A program made the position numbers and the translations under genes. Source: Paraburkholderia acidisoli (GTDB lineage Bacteria; Pseudomonadota; Gammaproteobacteria; Burkholderiales; Burkholderiaceae). Taken from it: a stretch of DNA of 64,000 bases. The stretch lies in assembly GCF_009789675.1 (NCBI RefSeq), contig NZ_CP046915.1:806001-870000 (forward strand), written 5' to 3'. This document shows positions 42,778 through 52,286 of this stretch, one piece after another (position 1 is the first letter of the stretch; the number at the start of each line of letters is the position of its first letter). The notes below the pieces were generated by a model that saw nothing but the letters and a program-made list of their open reading frames with translations, was not told the DNA's origin and did not search any database.

Positions 42778-43519
42778 GACGCTTCCACCAGACGCCCGTT
42801 TCGTTGCGCCCGCGCGGTGCGCGATCGAGCCATTGATACATGCTCCAGATGCCGTCCAGGCCGCGCGCGTAGGTCGAATACGTGTGATACACCACGCCGT
42901 CTTCGAGCACGAAGGCGCTGAGTCCGGGGCGATCGCGCGTGTAGGTGGCCGCGTCGGTGCCGCAGCTCGCCGCGAACTGCGCGACGGGTTCGGGCGGCGG
43001 CGTCATGTCCATGGCGTGGCCCTCGCGCGCGTAGTTGTATTCGAGGTCGCCCGAGCGCTGCTGCGCCTCGGTGAACGAGACGTTGAAGTCGTAGTTGAAC
43101 GCGTCGCCCTGCGACGACGCCCACGGAAAGCGCCAGCCCATGCGCGTGCGATACGCGAGCAGCTTCGCGAGCGGCGCGCGCGAGACGGCCATTAACGTGA
43201 CGTCGTGATGCGCGAGATGCGTGGCCACGCCGTCCATGCCGTCCGCGATCGCCGAGCACGACGGGCAACCGGCCTGGTAGTCGGGACCGAACATGAAGTG
43301 ATAGACGAGCAGTTGCGAGCGGCCCCCGAACAGCTCGGGCAGCGCGGCCACGCCGTTTTCGGTATCGAATCGATACGACTTGTCCACGCGTACCCAGGGC
43401 AGTGCGGCGCGTTGCTGCGCGAGCGCGTCGCCGCGCCGCGTGTGTTCCTTTTCCGCCGCAAGCAGGGCGAGCCGCGCGGCGCGCCATTCTTCGTGAGTTC
43501 CGGTTCGATGCGTCGTCAT
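42752..43519 (-). CDS. DUF899 thioredoxin-fold protein
   Basis: A 255-residue DUF899-family protein (thioredoxin-like fold). Diagnostic stretches are LPWVRVDKSYRFDTENG, LLVYHFMFGPDYQAGCPSCSAIADG with a CxxC pair, and FNYDFNVSFT. The CPSC pair resembles a redox-active thioredoxin site, but no activity is established for the family. AGGAGGA precedes the ATG at 43519. It is divergent from a helical-repeat/winged-helix protein across 146 bases that contain an 11-bp tandem repeat. Confidence 0.9.
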   Translation of the reverse strand: MTTHRTGTHEEWRAARLALLAAEKEHTRRGDALAQQRAALPWVRVDKSYRFDTENGVAALPELFGGRSQLLVYHFMFGPDYQAGCPSCSAIADGMDGVATHLAHHDVTLMAVSRAPLAKLLAYRTRMGWRFPWASSQGDAFNYDFNVSFTEAQQRSGDLEYNYAREGHAMDMTPPPEPVAQFAASCGTDAATYTRDRPGLSAFVLEDGVVYHTYSTYARGLDGIWSMYQWLDRAPRGRNETGVWWKRHDEYPESS

Positions 43520-43586
43520 GTGTTCCTCCTGATAATGGTGCGGTGCACGCAAGGCGCCGCTCGATCGTGGAAGCGCGGGATCTCCG

Positions 43587-43614
43587 TGTTAGCGCCGTGT
43601 TAGCGCCGTGTTAG
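43587..43614. repeat. 11-bp tandem repeat in the DUF899/HTH divergent promoter
   Basis: TGTTAGCGCCG occurs at 43587 and 43598, and a third partial copy (TGTTAG) starts at 43609. One 11-bp period is about one helical turn, so repeats lie on one face of the DNA, suiting a cooperative binding site. Confidence 0.7.
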
Positions 43615-43665
43615 ATTAGGCCCGTTTATCGACCGCGGGGGAGTGACAAGTGTGGCGGGATTCCG

Positions 43666-44892
43666 ATGAGCATGGATTCGCTGATCACCGCTGCCGCGCG
43701 CGCCCTCGCCGCCGGTGACCCGCTCGGCGCGCTCAACCGCGTGGCGCTGCGCGAAGACGCCGCCGCGCTCGCGTTGCGCGGCATCGCCATGGCGCAACTC
43801 GGCGATCTCCCACGCGCGAAGGCGCTGTTGCGCGGCGCCGCGCGCGCGTTCGGCCCCCGCGAGGCCGTGGCGCGCGCACGTTGCGTGGTGGCCGAGGCCG
43901 AAGTCGCGCTGGCCTCGCGCGATCTGAACTGGCCGCCCGCCGCGCTGGCCGCCGCGCGGCGCACGCTCGAAGCGCACGACGACCATCACAACGCCGGGCA
44001 CGCACGCCTGCTCGAAGTTCGCCGCCTGCTGCTGATCGGCCGTCTCGACGACGCCGAGCGCCTGCTCACCGAGGCCGCGCCCATGACGTTGCCGCCGCCG
44101 TTGCATGCCGCGCAGGCGCTGATCGTCGCGGGTATCGCCATGCGGCGTGTGCGCACCCAGGCCGCGCGCGAGGCGCTGGCCATGGCGGCGAGCGCCGCGC
44201 AACGCGCCGGCATTGCCGCCTTGAGCGCCGAAGTGGAAAGTGCCGCGCAACTGCTGGCCGCGCCCGCCGCGCGCCTCATCGCTCGCGGCGTCGAGCGCCC
44301 CTTGCTGCTGGACGAGGTGGAAGCGCTGCTCGCGTCGCCGGCCTTGATCGTCGATGCCTGCCGCTACGTCGTGCGGGCGAAGGCCACGTCGATCGAGCTG
44401 GCTCGCCGTCCCGTCTTGTTCGTGCTCGCTCGCGCGCTCGCGCAGGCGTGGCCCGGCGACACGCCGCGCGACGCGCTCATCGAACGCGCCTTCCGCATCT
44501 CGCACGCGGACGACACGCATCGCGCGCGCCTGCGTGTGGAGATCGGCCGCCTGCGCGCGCTGATCGAACCGCTCGCGCGCATCGACGCCACGCAACGGGG
44601 CTTTGCGCTGACGCCGCGCGCGGCGCAAGAGGTGGCCGTGCTCGCGCGGCCCGTGGAGGAAAAGCACGCCGCGCTGCTGGCGTTTCTGGCCGACGGCGAG
44701 TCGTGGTCGAGTTCGGCGCTCGCCATCGCGCTGGGCGCGAGCCAACGCACGGTGCAGCGCGCGCTCGACGCGCTGGCCGCGGCGGGCAAGGCGCAATCGT
44801 TCGGCCATGGCCGCGCGCGGCGCTGGACCACGCCGCCCGTGCCCGGATTCGCGACGACCTTGTTACTCCCCGCGCCGCTGCCGGGGGACTAG
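43666..44892 (+). CDS. Helical-repeat protein with C-terminal winged helix-turn-helix
   Basis: A 408-residue Ala/Arg-rich protein. Residues 1 to about 320 form an all-helical, TPR-like region with pairs such as ALALRGIAMAQLGDLPRAKA. The last 70 residues (EEKHAALLAFLADGESWSSS, ALAIALGASQRTVQRALDAL) form a winged helix like those of MarR/GntR DNA-binding domains. It is probably a transcriptional regulator with a repeat-type sensor domain. A beta-propeller gene follows 82 bases downstream and the DUF899 gene is divergent, so both are plausible targets. Confidence 0.75.
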   Translation: MSMDSLITAAARALAAGDPLGALNRVALREDAAALALRGIAMAQLGDLPRAKALLRGAARAFGPREAVARARCVVAEAEVALASRDLNWPPAALAAARRTLEAHDDHHNAGHARLLEVRRLLLIGRLDDAERLLTEAAPMTLPPPLHAAQALIVAGIAMRRVRTQAAREALAMAASAAQRAGIAALSAEVESAAQLLAAPAARLIARGVERPLLLDEVEALLASPALIVDACRYVVRAKATSIELARRPVLFVLARALAQAWPGDTPRDALIERAFRISHADDTHRARLRVEIGRLRALIEPLARIDATQRGFALTPRAAQEVAVLARPVEEKHAALLAFLADGESWSSSALAIALGASQRTVQRALDALAAAGKAQSFGHGRARRWTTPPVPGFATTLLLPAPLPGD

Positions 44893-44974
44893 CATGAGCC
44901 GATCGAGAGGCATCGGCGCATCGATGTAACGATGTATCGGCGCCATCTCGCATCGACAAAACCCGGAGGCAGAC

Positions 44975-45619
44975 ATGAAGCGCGCGCGTGCGGAGATTCT
45001 CCGCGAATACGGCCCCTTTCCCGGCATCGAAGCGGTGCACGGTCTCACGTACGACGGCCGCCAGGTGTGGTTCGCGGTGGGCGACGGCCTCGTGACGCTC
45101 GACCCGGCGAGCGGCCAGACGCGGCGCGCGATCGAGATGGCCGCGCATGCGGGCACGGCCTTCGACGGGCGTTATCTGTTCCAGATCGCCGAGCGTCGCA
45201 TTCTGAAGATCGAGCCCGAAACGGGCCGCGTGATCGCCACGATTCCGGCGCCCGGCAATGGCGGCGATTCGGGGCTCGCGTGGCATGACGGCACGCTCTG
45301 GGTGGGCGAATATCGCGCGCGCAAGATTCATCAGATCGATCCGCAAACGGGCGCGATTTTGCGCACGCTCGAGTCGAGCCGCTTCGTCACGGGCGTGACG
45401 TGGGTGGAGGGCGAGTTGTGGCATGGCACGTGGGAAGGCGACGAAAGCGCCTTGCGGCACGTCGATCCGCAAACCGGCGACGTGATCGAGCAACTCGACA
45501 TGCCCGAAGGCACCGCGATCTCGGGCGTGGAAGCCGACGGCGCGGGGCAGTTCTTTTGCGGCGGCGGCACGAGCGGGAAGATCCGCGCCGTGCGCCGCCC
45601 GCCGAAGAAGCAGGGTTGA
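44975..45619 (+). CDS. Beta-propeller protein (glutamine-cyclotransferase/SMP-30-like)
   Basis: A 214-residue cytosolic protein made of four to five short propeller blades, each with an FDGRYLFQI, WHDGTLWVGEYRARKIHQID, WVEGELWHGTWEGD pattern and a D-P-x-T/S-G turn (LDPASGQT, IDPQTGAIL, VDPQTGDVI). No signal peptide. GGAGG lies 5 bases before the ATG. It is encoded after the helical-repeat/winged-helix gene, probably one transcript. Function unknown. Confidence 0.82.
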   Translation: MKRARAEILREYGPFPGIEAVHGLTYDGRQVWFAVGDGLVTLDPASGQTRRAIEMAAHAGTAFDGRYLFQIAERRILKIEPETGRVIATIPAPGNGGDSGLAWHDGTLWVGEYRARKIHQIDPQTGAILRTLESSRFVTGVTWVEGELWHGTWEGDESALRHVDPQTGDVIEQLDMPEGTAISGVEADGAGQFFCGGGTSGKIRAVRRPPKKQG

Positions 45620-45707
45620 AGCGCGATAAAGGTGACTCAAAGCGCGATTTGAATCGGGATTCGCGTGGCTTTGAATCGCCAGCTCTAAAGCGCTTTAAAC
45701 GCGCTTT

Positions 45708-45733
45708 AAAACGCGCTTTTAACACGCGTTTTT
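45708..45733. terminator. Bidirectional terminator between the propeller gene and btuB
   Basis: AAAACGCG (45708-45715) and CGCGTTTT (45725-45732) form an 8-bp stem with a 9-base loop, overlapping the first base of the btuB stop codon. The preceding 40 bases carry further AAAGCGC/GCGCTTT palindromic copies, so alternative stems are possible. Confidence 0.7.
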
Positions 45734-47639
45734 AGAACGTATAGCTGATCTTGCCGAACGCCGTGCGCCCGAGCGAGTTGTAGCCGTACGCGGTCACGTA
45801 TTGCCGGTTGAACACGTTCGCCAGCGAAGCCGAGAGCGCCAGATGCGCATTCACGCGATACGACGCGCGCAAGCTCACGGTGGTGTAGCTCGGCAGATAC
45901 GTGCTGTTGAACTGGTCGTCGAAGGTCGAGCCGCCGTAGAGCAGCGAAACGCCCGTGCTCAGCGCGTGCAGATGAAACTCGTCCCACGTGTGATCGACGG
46001 CAAGGCTCACCGTCTGGCGCGGGCGCCGGTTCAGCCAGGTTTGATCGCTCACGTCCTGCGGATTCAGAATGCCCACCGCGAGACTCACCGGCGTGTATTT
46101 CCCGAGCGTGCCCTTGTACGACAATTCAAGGCCCTGAATGTGTGCCTTGCCCACGTTCACGGGCAGATACGTGACGGCGTCGTAGCTGATGAGATCGTGC
46201 ACGCGCGTGTCGTAAATCGCGGCCGTGAAGGTGCCAATGCCCGTGGTCGCGTCGAGCGCCGCTTCCACCGTATCGCTGCGCTCGGGCTGCAGGTCCGGAT
46301 TCGCGTAGCCCGGGTAGTACAGGTCGTTGAACGTGGGCAGGCGGAACGCGTTGCCGTACGAGACGCGCGCCGTGTACACCGGCGTGATCGCCCACGCGAG
46401 CGCCGCGTTGCCCGTGTTCACCGCGCGGCCTTGCACGATCTCGTGGCGGCCCGCGAGGAACAGCGTGAGCGGGCCGAGCGTTGCCGCCTGGTGCATGGAG
46501 ACCGCCGAATCGTTGCGCGCGGGCACGCCGTTCGGAATGTCCACGGGCAGGAACGCCAGTTCGCGCGTGAAGTCGTACGCGAGCCGGGTTTCGCCCGAGA
46601 GCGGCTGGCCGAACAACGTGTGGCCCGTTTCCTGATGCGTGATCGAGGTGGACGTGGAGAGGCGCGTCGAGTCGATCTCGTCGGTGGCGATCGTGGGGTC
46701 GTTCGCGTAGAGGAACTGGCGGTCCGTGGCATAGCCGAGCGACTGATCGAACTGCGTGGTCGGCGTGAGGTCCAGATGGAACGCGATGCCCGTGGTGAGC
46801 TGGTTGTCGCGCTGGTGGTCGTCGCCGCCGAGAAAGTCGTACGAAAGATCGCTGCGGTGATAGAGCGCGAAGGTTGAGATCGACCAGTTCTCGTGCGCGT
46901 AGCCGAGGCGCGCGTCGAGGTCCTGCGCGTGATACGGGTTGCGGCCGTTTTCGTGGCCGTAGGCGTAGGGCGCGGTCGCGTCGATGCCGGCCGTGTTGTA
47001 GTCGTGCAGCCCGAGCGAGTACGTGACGCCGCCGAGCGCCGCGAGCGGGCCCGTCGACGGGATCGTGCCCGAGGTGCGCAACTGCGTGTCGAAGGTCTTG
47101 TTCGAGCCGCCGCCGAACGACACCGTGGTCTGGTTCGGCTGATTCGCGGCGCGGCGCGTGAACAGTTGCACCACGCCGCCCATGGCGTCGGCGCCGAACG
47201 AGGCGGCCGCCGGACCCGAAATCACCTCGACGCGATCGAACGCGTCCGTCGGCAGATCGGCCCACTCGGCGGTGCCCGTGGTGGCCGAGCCCACGCGAAT
47301 GCCGTCGATGAATACCGCCACCTGGGTCGCGGACGAGCCGCGGATGCTGACCGCCGCCGTCGTGCCGGGGCCGCCGTTCTGCAGCACGGTCACGCCGGGC
47401 AGCGTGGCGAGCGCCTGGGTGATGCTCGGGTCGGCGGGCGAGAGACGGTCGAGATCGGCGCGCGTGAGCACCTGGGTGCTCGCGTAGCGGCCGTCGAACG
47501 ACTGCGGCAAGTGCTGCGTGTCCCCGGTGACGAGGATGTTCGGCAGCGTGGTGTCGGTGTTGGTATTGCTGTCGGCGTGGGCGGCTTGCGAGGCGCAGGC
47601 GAGCGCGGCCGTGGCGAGTAAGGTATAGGGAAACTTCAT
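45732..47639 (-). CDS. btuB: Outer-membrane vitamin B12 receptor
   Basis: A 635-residue TonB-dependent receptor (E. coli BtuB 614). After the signal peptide (cleaved near AAHA) come the TonB box region LPNILVTGDT, plug motifs SIRGSSATQVAVFIDGIRVG and DRVEVISGPAAASFGADAMGG, and a barrel ending in GKISYTF. RLPTFNDLYYPGYANPDLQPE is typical of BtuB-like barrels. The leader carries a classical cobalamin riboswitch, which confirms the assignment. It stands alone, without btuCDF at this locus; the importer may be the separate operon at 9-14 kb. Confidence 0.93.
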   Translation of the reverse strand: MKFPYTLLATAALACASQAAHADSNTNTDTTLPNILVTGDTQHLPQSFDGRYASTQVLTRADLDRLSPADPSITQALATLPGVTVLQNGGPGTTAAVSIRGSSATQVAVFIDGIRVGSATTGTAEWADLPTDAFDRVEVISGPAAASFGADAMGGVVQLFTRRAANQPNQTTVSFGGGSNKTFDTQLRTSGTIPSTGPLAALGGVTYSLGLHDYNTAGIDATAPYAYGHENGRNPYHAQDLDARLGYAHENWSISTFALYHRSDLSYDFLGGDDHQRDNQLTTGIAFHLDLTPTTQFDQSLGYATDRQFLYANDPTIATDEIDSTRLSTSTSITHQETGHTLFGQPLSGETRLAYDFTRELAFLPVDIPNGVPARNDSAVSMHQAATLGPLTLFLAGRHEIVQGRAVNTGNAALAWAITPVYTARVSYGNAFRLPTFNDLYYPGYANPDLQPERSDTVEAALDATTGIGTFTAAIYDTRVHDLISYDAVTYLPVNVGKAHIQGLELSYKGTLGKYTPVSLAVGILNPQDVSDQTWLNRRPRQTVSLAVDHTWDEFHLHALSTGVSLLYGGSTFDDQFNSTYLPSYTTVSLRASYRVNAHLALSASLANVFNRQYVTAYGYNSLGRTAFGKISYTF

Positions 47640-47762
47640 GATGCGGCTGGAAACAGCTCCTGATGGCGGGCTGTCCGTGCAACGGGCGCACGCGCGCAAG
47701 CACGCGCGCGACGCTTTTGCGCATTGGGGGACCCCGCCCGCTGCGGCTGCTGGACTCGAGCG

Positions 47763-47930
47763 ATGGCAGGTCTCCTGGCTCGCGGGTCGTCGCTCGATGC
47801 CGGCCTTCCCGGTTTCCCAGTGGCCACGCGTGGCATGAACTCGCCGCTGACAGTTGCGGGGGCAGCCGCAGACTCGGCGCGCGCGCCTCACTGCGTTCCC
47901 TTTTGATCCCGTCGCCGGGAACCATCAGCG
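47763..47930 (-). promoter_or_regulatory. Cobalamin riboswitch upstream of btuB
   Basis: On the minus strand the conserved parts appear in order: GGTTCCCGGCGACGGGATCA with AAAAGGGAACGCAGTGAGG, GCGGCTGCCCCCGCAACTGT (B12 box), CCACTGGGAAACCGGGAAGG, and the closing GAGCCAGGAGACCTGCC. This is a textbook cobalamin aptamer. It ends about 125 bases before the btuB ATG, leaving room for an expression platform. The 206 bases beyond it (47931-48136) contain no gene and no other feature I can support apart from the presumed promoter. Confidence 0.95.
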
Positions 47931-48136
47931 CGCAAGGGTAAGGGCGGTGCGGTACGGGCGTCAACTTGCGTCGACGTCCGGCACGCGAATTCGGCGCGAA
48001 GTGTGGTGAAAACGCCGGAACGCGCGCCGCAAGACGAGGTTCCGGCGCGGTTTTCGGTCGCACACGGGGGCGGCGCTGTGCGCAACGGGTCGCTTTGCCG
48101 GTATCCGGCGCGCGCGCCGCCACGCGCGCCCGCGCT

Positions 48137-50116
48137 TCAGGCTAGTTCGTGCATGTCTCCGGCCTCGACCACCTGCATCGACGAAGCCTGCCGTTCCGCC
48201 GCCGTCATGGGCTCGGCGCGGCCGCCGAGATAGCGCGCGAGAAACGCCTCGGCCACCGCGTAGTACGAAAAGCGGTTCACGGGGCGCGCGAAACCGTGGC
48301 CTTCGTCGGGATACAGCAGATAGGTCACGGGAATGCCGTTGTGCTTCATCGCCGCGACCATCTGGTCGCTTTCGTCCTGGCGCACGCGCGGGTCGTTCGC
48401 GCCCTGCGCGATCAGCAGCGGCCGGGCAATGCGGTTCGCCTGGTGCACGGGCGAGCGTTCGCGCAGCAGCGCGAGACCCGCTTCCGTGGCGGGATTGCCC
48501 ATGGCGTTGACGAGTTGCGCGCGCATCGACTCCCACCACGACGGCACGGTTGCGAGCAGTGTTTCCAGATTAGAAGGCCCGACCACGTCGATACCGCACG
48601 CATAGCGCTGCGGGTTGCGCGTCATGCCCGCGAGCACCGCGTAGCCGCCGTAGCTCGTGCCGACGATGGCAACGCGTCCGGGGTCGGCGATGCCCTCGCG
48701 CACGGCCCACTCGACGGCGTCGAGCAGGTCGTCGTCCATGCGGCGGCCCCACTCGAGGTCGCCGGCCGTGACGAAGCGCTTGCCGAAGCCGGTCGAGGCG
48801 CGGAAATTCACGCTCAGCACGCTATAGCCGCGGTTCGCGAGCCACTGATGCTCGGGATGAAAGCCGAAGCCGTCGCGCCCCCACGGACCGCCGTGCACGA
48901 GCAGCACGAGCGGTCCCGCGCCTTCGGCCTGCGCCGGGCGCGTGAGATACGACACGAGTTCGAGGCCGTCGCGCGCGCGGATCGTGACCGGTTGCATCGG
49001 CACGAGCGGCGCGTGGGCGAGATCGGGGCGCGTGTCGAACAGCAATTCCAGGGCGCCGGTGTCGCGCCGGTACAGATACGCCTTGCCCGGTGCGAGCGCC
49101 GACTTGCCGATGATGACCCACACGCTGTCGTCTTCGGTGCGGCTCACCATGTGCCATTCGCTCAGGCCGTGCTGCGCGAAGCGGTCGAGATCGGTCTGGA
49201 AGCCGGGCGTCAACGCGTGCCACGCGTGCTGCGTGTAGTACGAGCCGTAGCCGATCGGCTCGCGCGTGTCCTTGTCGACGATCACGCCGCCCAGGTCGCA
49301 GCGCGCGTCTTCGGCGAGCACGCGGCGCTCGCCCGTGGCGAGGTCGAGCCGCACGAGCGCGGCCGTGTCGCGCGCGCGGCTGTCGCTCAGAAACAGCGCG
49401 GTGCCGTCGCGGTTGAGAAAGAGCGGATGCGAGACGCGCGCGTCTTCCGGAGCGAAGCTGAACCACGGTTTCCACGGCGCTGCGCTGGCCTTGTCGACAT
49501 CGACATCGACATCGTGATGGCCGTCGCGCTCGAATAGCTGGAGCGTGCCGTCGGCGTCCAGACGCGTGGCCACGCGCACGTTGAAGCGCTCGTCCACGAT
49601 GAACGAGGCCATGTTGGTGTTCTGCTCGATCAGCTGCAATTCGCCGCTTTCGATGAAGAGCGCGTAAAGGTCGAAATACTTGGGATCGCGCCGGTTCATG
49701 GCGATCAGCACGCGGTCGCGCACGAGGTGACTTCTCGCGTACACGGCCGCGAAAATGCCCTCGAACGGCGTGAGGTCGCGCTCGACGCCCGTCGTCACGT
49801 TCACGCAGTGGATGTGATAGCGCTCGTTGCCGTCGGCGTCGCGCGGATACAGCAGGTGCGGGCCCGCGAACGTCCAGCTGTACGAATGAATGCCGCGCTT
49901 CGTGTCGCGTGTGACGGGCGCGGCCTGCCCGGGCGCGCCGGCCGGCGCGACCCAGATGTTCAGCACGCCGTCCACGGGCGCGAGCCACGCGAGATGGCGG
50001 CCGTCGGGGCTGATGCTGGGCAGCGCTTTCTCGGGATTGCCGAAGAGCTGGGCGCGCGGAATCAATGCGGGATTCGGCGCAATATGGGAGGTGGCGTTCG
50101 ATGCGGCTTCGCTCAT
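48137..50116 (-). CDS. S9-family serine peptidase (prolyl oligopeptidase/acylaminoacyl peptidase type)
   Basis: A 659-residue enzyme with an N-terminal beta-propeller (about 20-400; repeats like ISPDGRHLAWLAPVDG) and a C-terminal alpha/beta-hydrolase domain. The triad is Ser488 in GTSYGGYA, Asp575 in GANDPRVRQ and His607 in PDEGHGF. The oxyanion region is VHGGPWGRD. No signal peptide, so cytosolic peptide hydrolysis is likely. It is divergent from dipZ across 299 bases containing a CCCCGATT/AATCGGGG dyad at 50144-50166. Confidence 0.92.
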   Translation of the reverse strand: MSEAASNATSHIAPNPALIPRAQLFGNPEKALPSISPDGRHLAWLAPVDGVLNIWVAPAGAPGQAAPVTRDTKRGIHSYSWTFAGPHLLYPRDADGNERYHIHCVNVTTGVERDLTPFEGIFAAVYARSHLVRDRVLIAMNRRDPKYFDLYALFIESGELQLIEQNTNMASFIVDERFNVRVATRLDADGTLQLFERDGHHDVDVDVDKASAAPWKPWFSFAPEDARVSHPLFLNRDGTALFLSDSRARDTAALVRLDLATGERRVLAEDARCDLGGVIVDKDTREPIGYGSYYTQHAWHALTPGFQTDLDRFAQHGLSEWHMVSRTEDDSVWVIIGKSALAPGKAYLYRRDTGALELLFDTRPDLAHAPLVPMQPVTIRARDGLELVSYLTRPAQAEGAGPLVLLVHGGPWGRDGFGFHPEHQWLANRGYSVLSVNFRASTGFGKRFVTAGDLEWGRRMDDDLLDAVEWAVREGIADPGRVAIVGTSYGGYAVLAGMTRNPQRYACGIDVVGPSNLETLLATVPSWWESMRAQLVNAMGNPATEAGLALLRERSPVHQANRIARPLLIAQGANDPRVRQDESDQMVAAMKHNGIPVTYLLYPDEGHGFARPVNRFSYYAVAEAFLARYLGGRAEPMTAAERQASSMQVVEAGDMHELA

Positions 50117-50415
50117 TCAATCACTCGCTGCGGGTTCGACGATCCCCGATTCTATGCAAATCGGGGTGAGCAGGCCGCGAACCGGGCGATGTCGCGGGGC
50201 GGCGCCCGGCGTAAATGGTGCCAAAGCGTTGCCCGGTTTGTCTTCAGGCGGGCGCGGGCGCGTGAACGTGGCGTGGCGCGGCGCTCGACATCATCGGCGA
50301 TACCTTCTTTCCGCGACCCGCGACGGAATAGACGGGCCGCCGCCGTGTTTATCCCTGTGAAAGCCGCCGGAACCGCAGCGCAGCTCGCGCGCGGACGGCG
50401 GTGGAGATCCGCAAA

Positions 50416-52224
50416 ATGGCTGTGTTCCTGATTGCCTGGCTCGGTGGCGTGCTGACGATCGTCAGTCCCTGCATCCTGCCCGTGCTGCCTTTCGTGTTCG
50501 CCCGCACCGGGCGGCCTTTCGTGCGCAGCGGCCTGCCGCTGCTGGTTGGCATGGCGCTGTCGTTCAGCGCCGTGGGCGCGCTCGCGGCCGTGGGCGGCGG
50601 CTGGGCCGTGGCGGCGAACCAGTACGGGCGCGTGGCCGCGCTCGTGCTGCTGGCGTTCTTTGGCGTGACGCTGCTCGTGCCGGGGCTGGCGGAGCGGCTC
50701 ACGCGTCCGCTCGTGGCGTTCGGCTCGCGCCTCTCGGAAACGGCCGGCGACGCGCAGCAAAAGGGCTCGGGCGTGGGCGCGTCCTTGCTGCTGGGCCTGG
50801 CGACGGGCTTGCTGTGGGCGCCGTGCGCGGGCCCGATTCTCGGCCTGATTCTCACGGGCGCGGCGCTGCAGGGCGCGAGCGCGCATACCTCGCTGCTGCT
50901 GCTCGCGTATGCGGCGGGCGCGGCCACCTCGCTGGCGCTCGCGCTGCTGGTGGGCGGCAAGGTGTTCACGGCCATGAAGCGTTCGCTCGGCGTGGGCGAA
51001 TGGGTGCGGCGCGCGCTGGGCGTGGCCGTGCTCGCGGGCGTGGCCGCCATCGCGCTGCATCTGGATACTGGCTTTCTCACGCGCGTCTCGCTCGCGGGCA
51101 CGAATCAGATCGAACAGGGTTTGATCGATCGCGTGAAGCCGAATCAGCCGAATGCGCAAGCCAATGCAAACGGCACCGGCAACGCCAACGCCAACGCCAA
51201 CGAGAATGCCGATAACCCCGGCAACGCACTGGCGATGAAAGCCTCGGCCACGGGCGCGCTGCCCGTGGAAGGCAAGCTGCCCGACCTGAGCGGCGCGGTG
51301 CAATGGCTCAACTCGCCGCCGCTCACGGCCGCCGATCTGCGCGGCAAGGTCGTGCTGGTCGACTTCTGGACGTACTCGTGCATCAACTGCCTGCGCGCGC
51401 TGCCGTACGTGAAGGCGTGGGCCGACAAATACCGCGCTTCCGGCCTCGTCGTGATCGGCGTGCACGCGCCCGAGTTCGCGTTCGAGAAGGACATCGGCAA
51501 CGTGAAGCGCGCGGTGAGCGACCTCAAGATCGATTACCCCGTGGCGATCGACAACAACTACGCGATCTGGCGCGGCTTCGACAACCAGTATTGGCCGGCG
51601 CATTACTTCATCGACGCGCAAGGGCAGATTCGCCACCATCACTTCGGCGAAGGCAATTATCAGGAATCCGAACAGGTGATTCGCGACTTGCTGGTGCAGG
51701 CGGGCGCGAAGAACGTGCCGGGCGGTTTCGTCAGCGACACGGGCACGGGCGCCGAAGCGCCGCCCGCGATGGACACGGTGCAGTCGCCGGAAACCTATCT
51801 CGGCTATCAGCGCGCGCATGGTTTCGCTTCGCAGGGCGATCCGGTCGCCGACGCGCCGCACCGCTACGTGGCCGGGCCGCTCGATCTGAACCAGTGGGCG
51901 CTCGCGGGTACGTGGACGCTGGGCGCCGAGCACACCGACCTGGACGCGGCGGGCGGCGACATCGTCTATCGCTTCCATGCGCGCGACCTGCATCTCGTGC
52001 TCGGACCGGCCGCGGACGGCAAGCCCGTGCGCTTTCGCGTGACTGTGGACGGTGCGCCGCCCGGTGCGAACCATGGCGCCGATACCGACGCGAACGGCAA
52101 CGGTGTCGTCGACGGCCAGCGTTTGTATCAACTCGTGCGTCAACAAGGCGACATCGTCGATCGCACGTTCGAAATCCGCTTTCTCGATCCCGGCGTGCGC
52201 GCGTATTCGTTCACGTTCGGCTGA
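50416..52224 (+). CDS. dipZ: DipZ-type thiol transporter (CcdA domain fused to thioredoxin-like domain)
   Basis: A 602-residue inner-membrane protein that carries electrons from cytosolic thioredoxin to the periplasm. The N-terminal CcdA domain (six to seven helices, about 1-245) has the redox pair region SPCILPVLPF and GLLWAPCAGPILG. A low-complexity Asn/Ala linker, encoded by AACGCC repeats at 51181-51201, joins it to a TlpA-like domain with active site YSCINCLR, then a C-terminal jelly-roll-like domain of the DipZ family. The ATG at 50416 has GGAGA 9 bases upstream. The periplasmic MsrA gene follows by 62 bases and is its likely client. Confidence 0.9.
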   Translation: MAVFLIAWLGGVLTIVSPCILPVLPFVFARTGRPFVRSGLPLLVGMALSFSAVGALAAVGGGWAVAANQYGRVAALVLLAFFGVTLLVPGLAERLTRPLVAFGSRLSETAGDAQQKGSGVGASLLLGLATGLLWAPCAGPILGLILTGAALQGASAHTSLLLLAYAAGAATSLALALLVGGKVFTAMKRSLGVGEWVRRALGVAVLAGVAAIALHLDTGFLTRVSLAGTNQIEQGLIDRVKPNQPNAQANANGTGNANANANENADNPGNALAMKASATGALPVEGKLPDLSGAVQWLNSPPLTAADLRGKVVLVDFWTYSCINCLRALPYVKAWADKYRASGLVVIGVHAPEFAFEKDIGNVKRAVSDLKIDYPVAIDNNYAIWRGFDNQYWPAHYFIDAQGQIRHHHFGEGNYQESEQVIRDLLVQAGAKNVPGGFVSDTGTGAEAPPAMDTVQSPETYLGYQRAHGFASQGDPVADAPHRYVAGPLDLNQWALAGTWTLGAEHTDLDAAGGDIVYRFHARDLHLVLGPAADGKPVRFRVTVDGAPPGANHGADTDANGNGVVDGQRLYQLVRQQGDIVDRTFEIRFLDPGVRAYSFTFG

Positions 52225-52286
52225 GGCTGGCCGTGCAGTGCCGGGTTGTTTCGATTCGCTCGCCCCAGGAGCCAAGGAGATTCATC

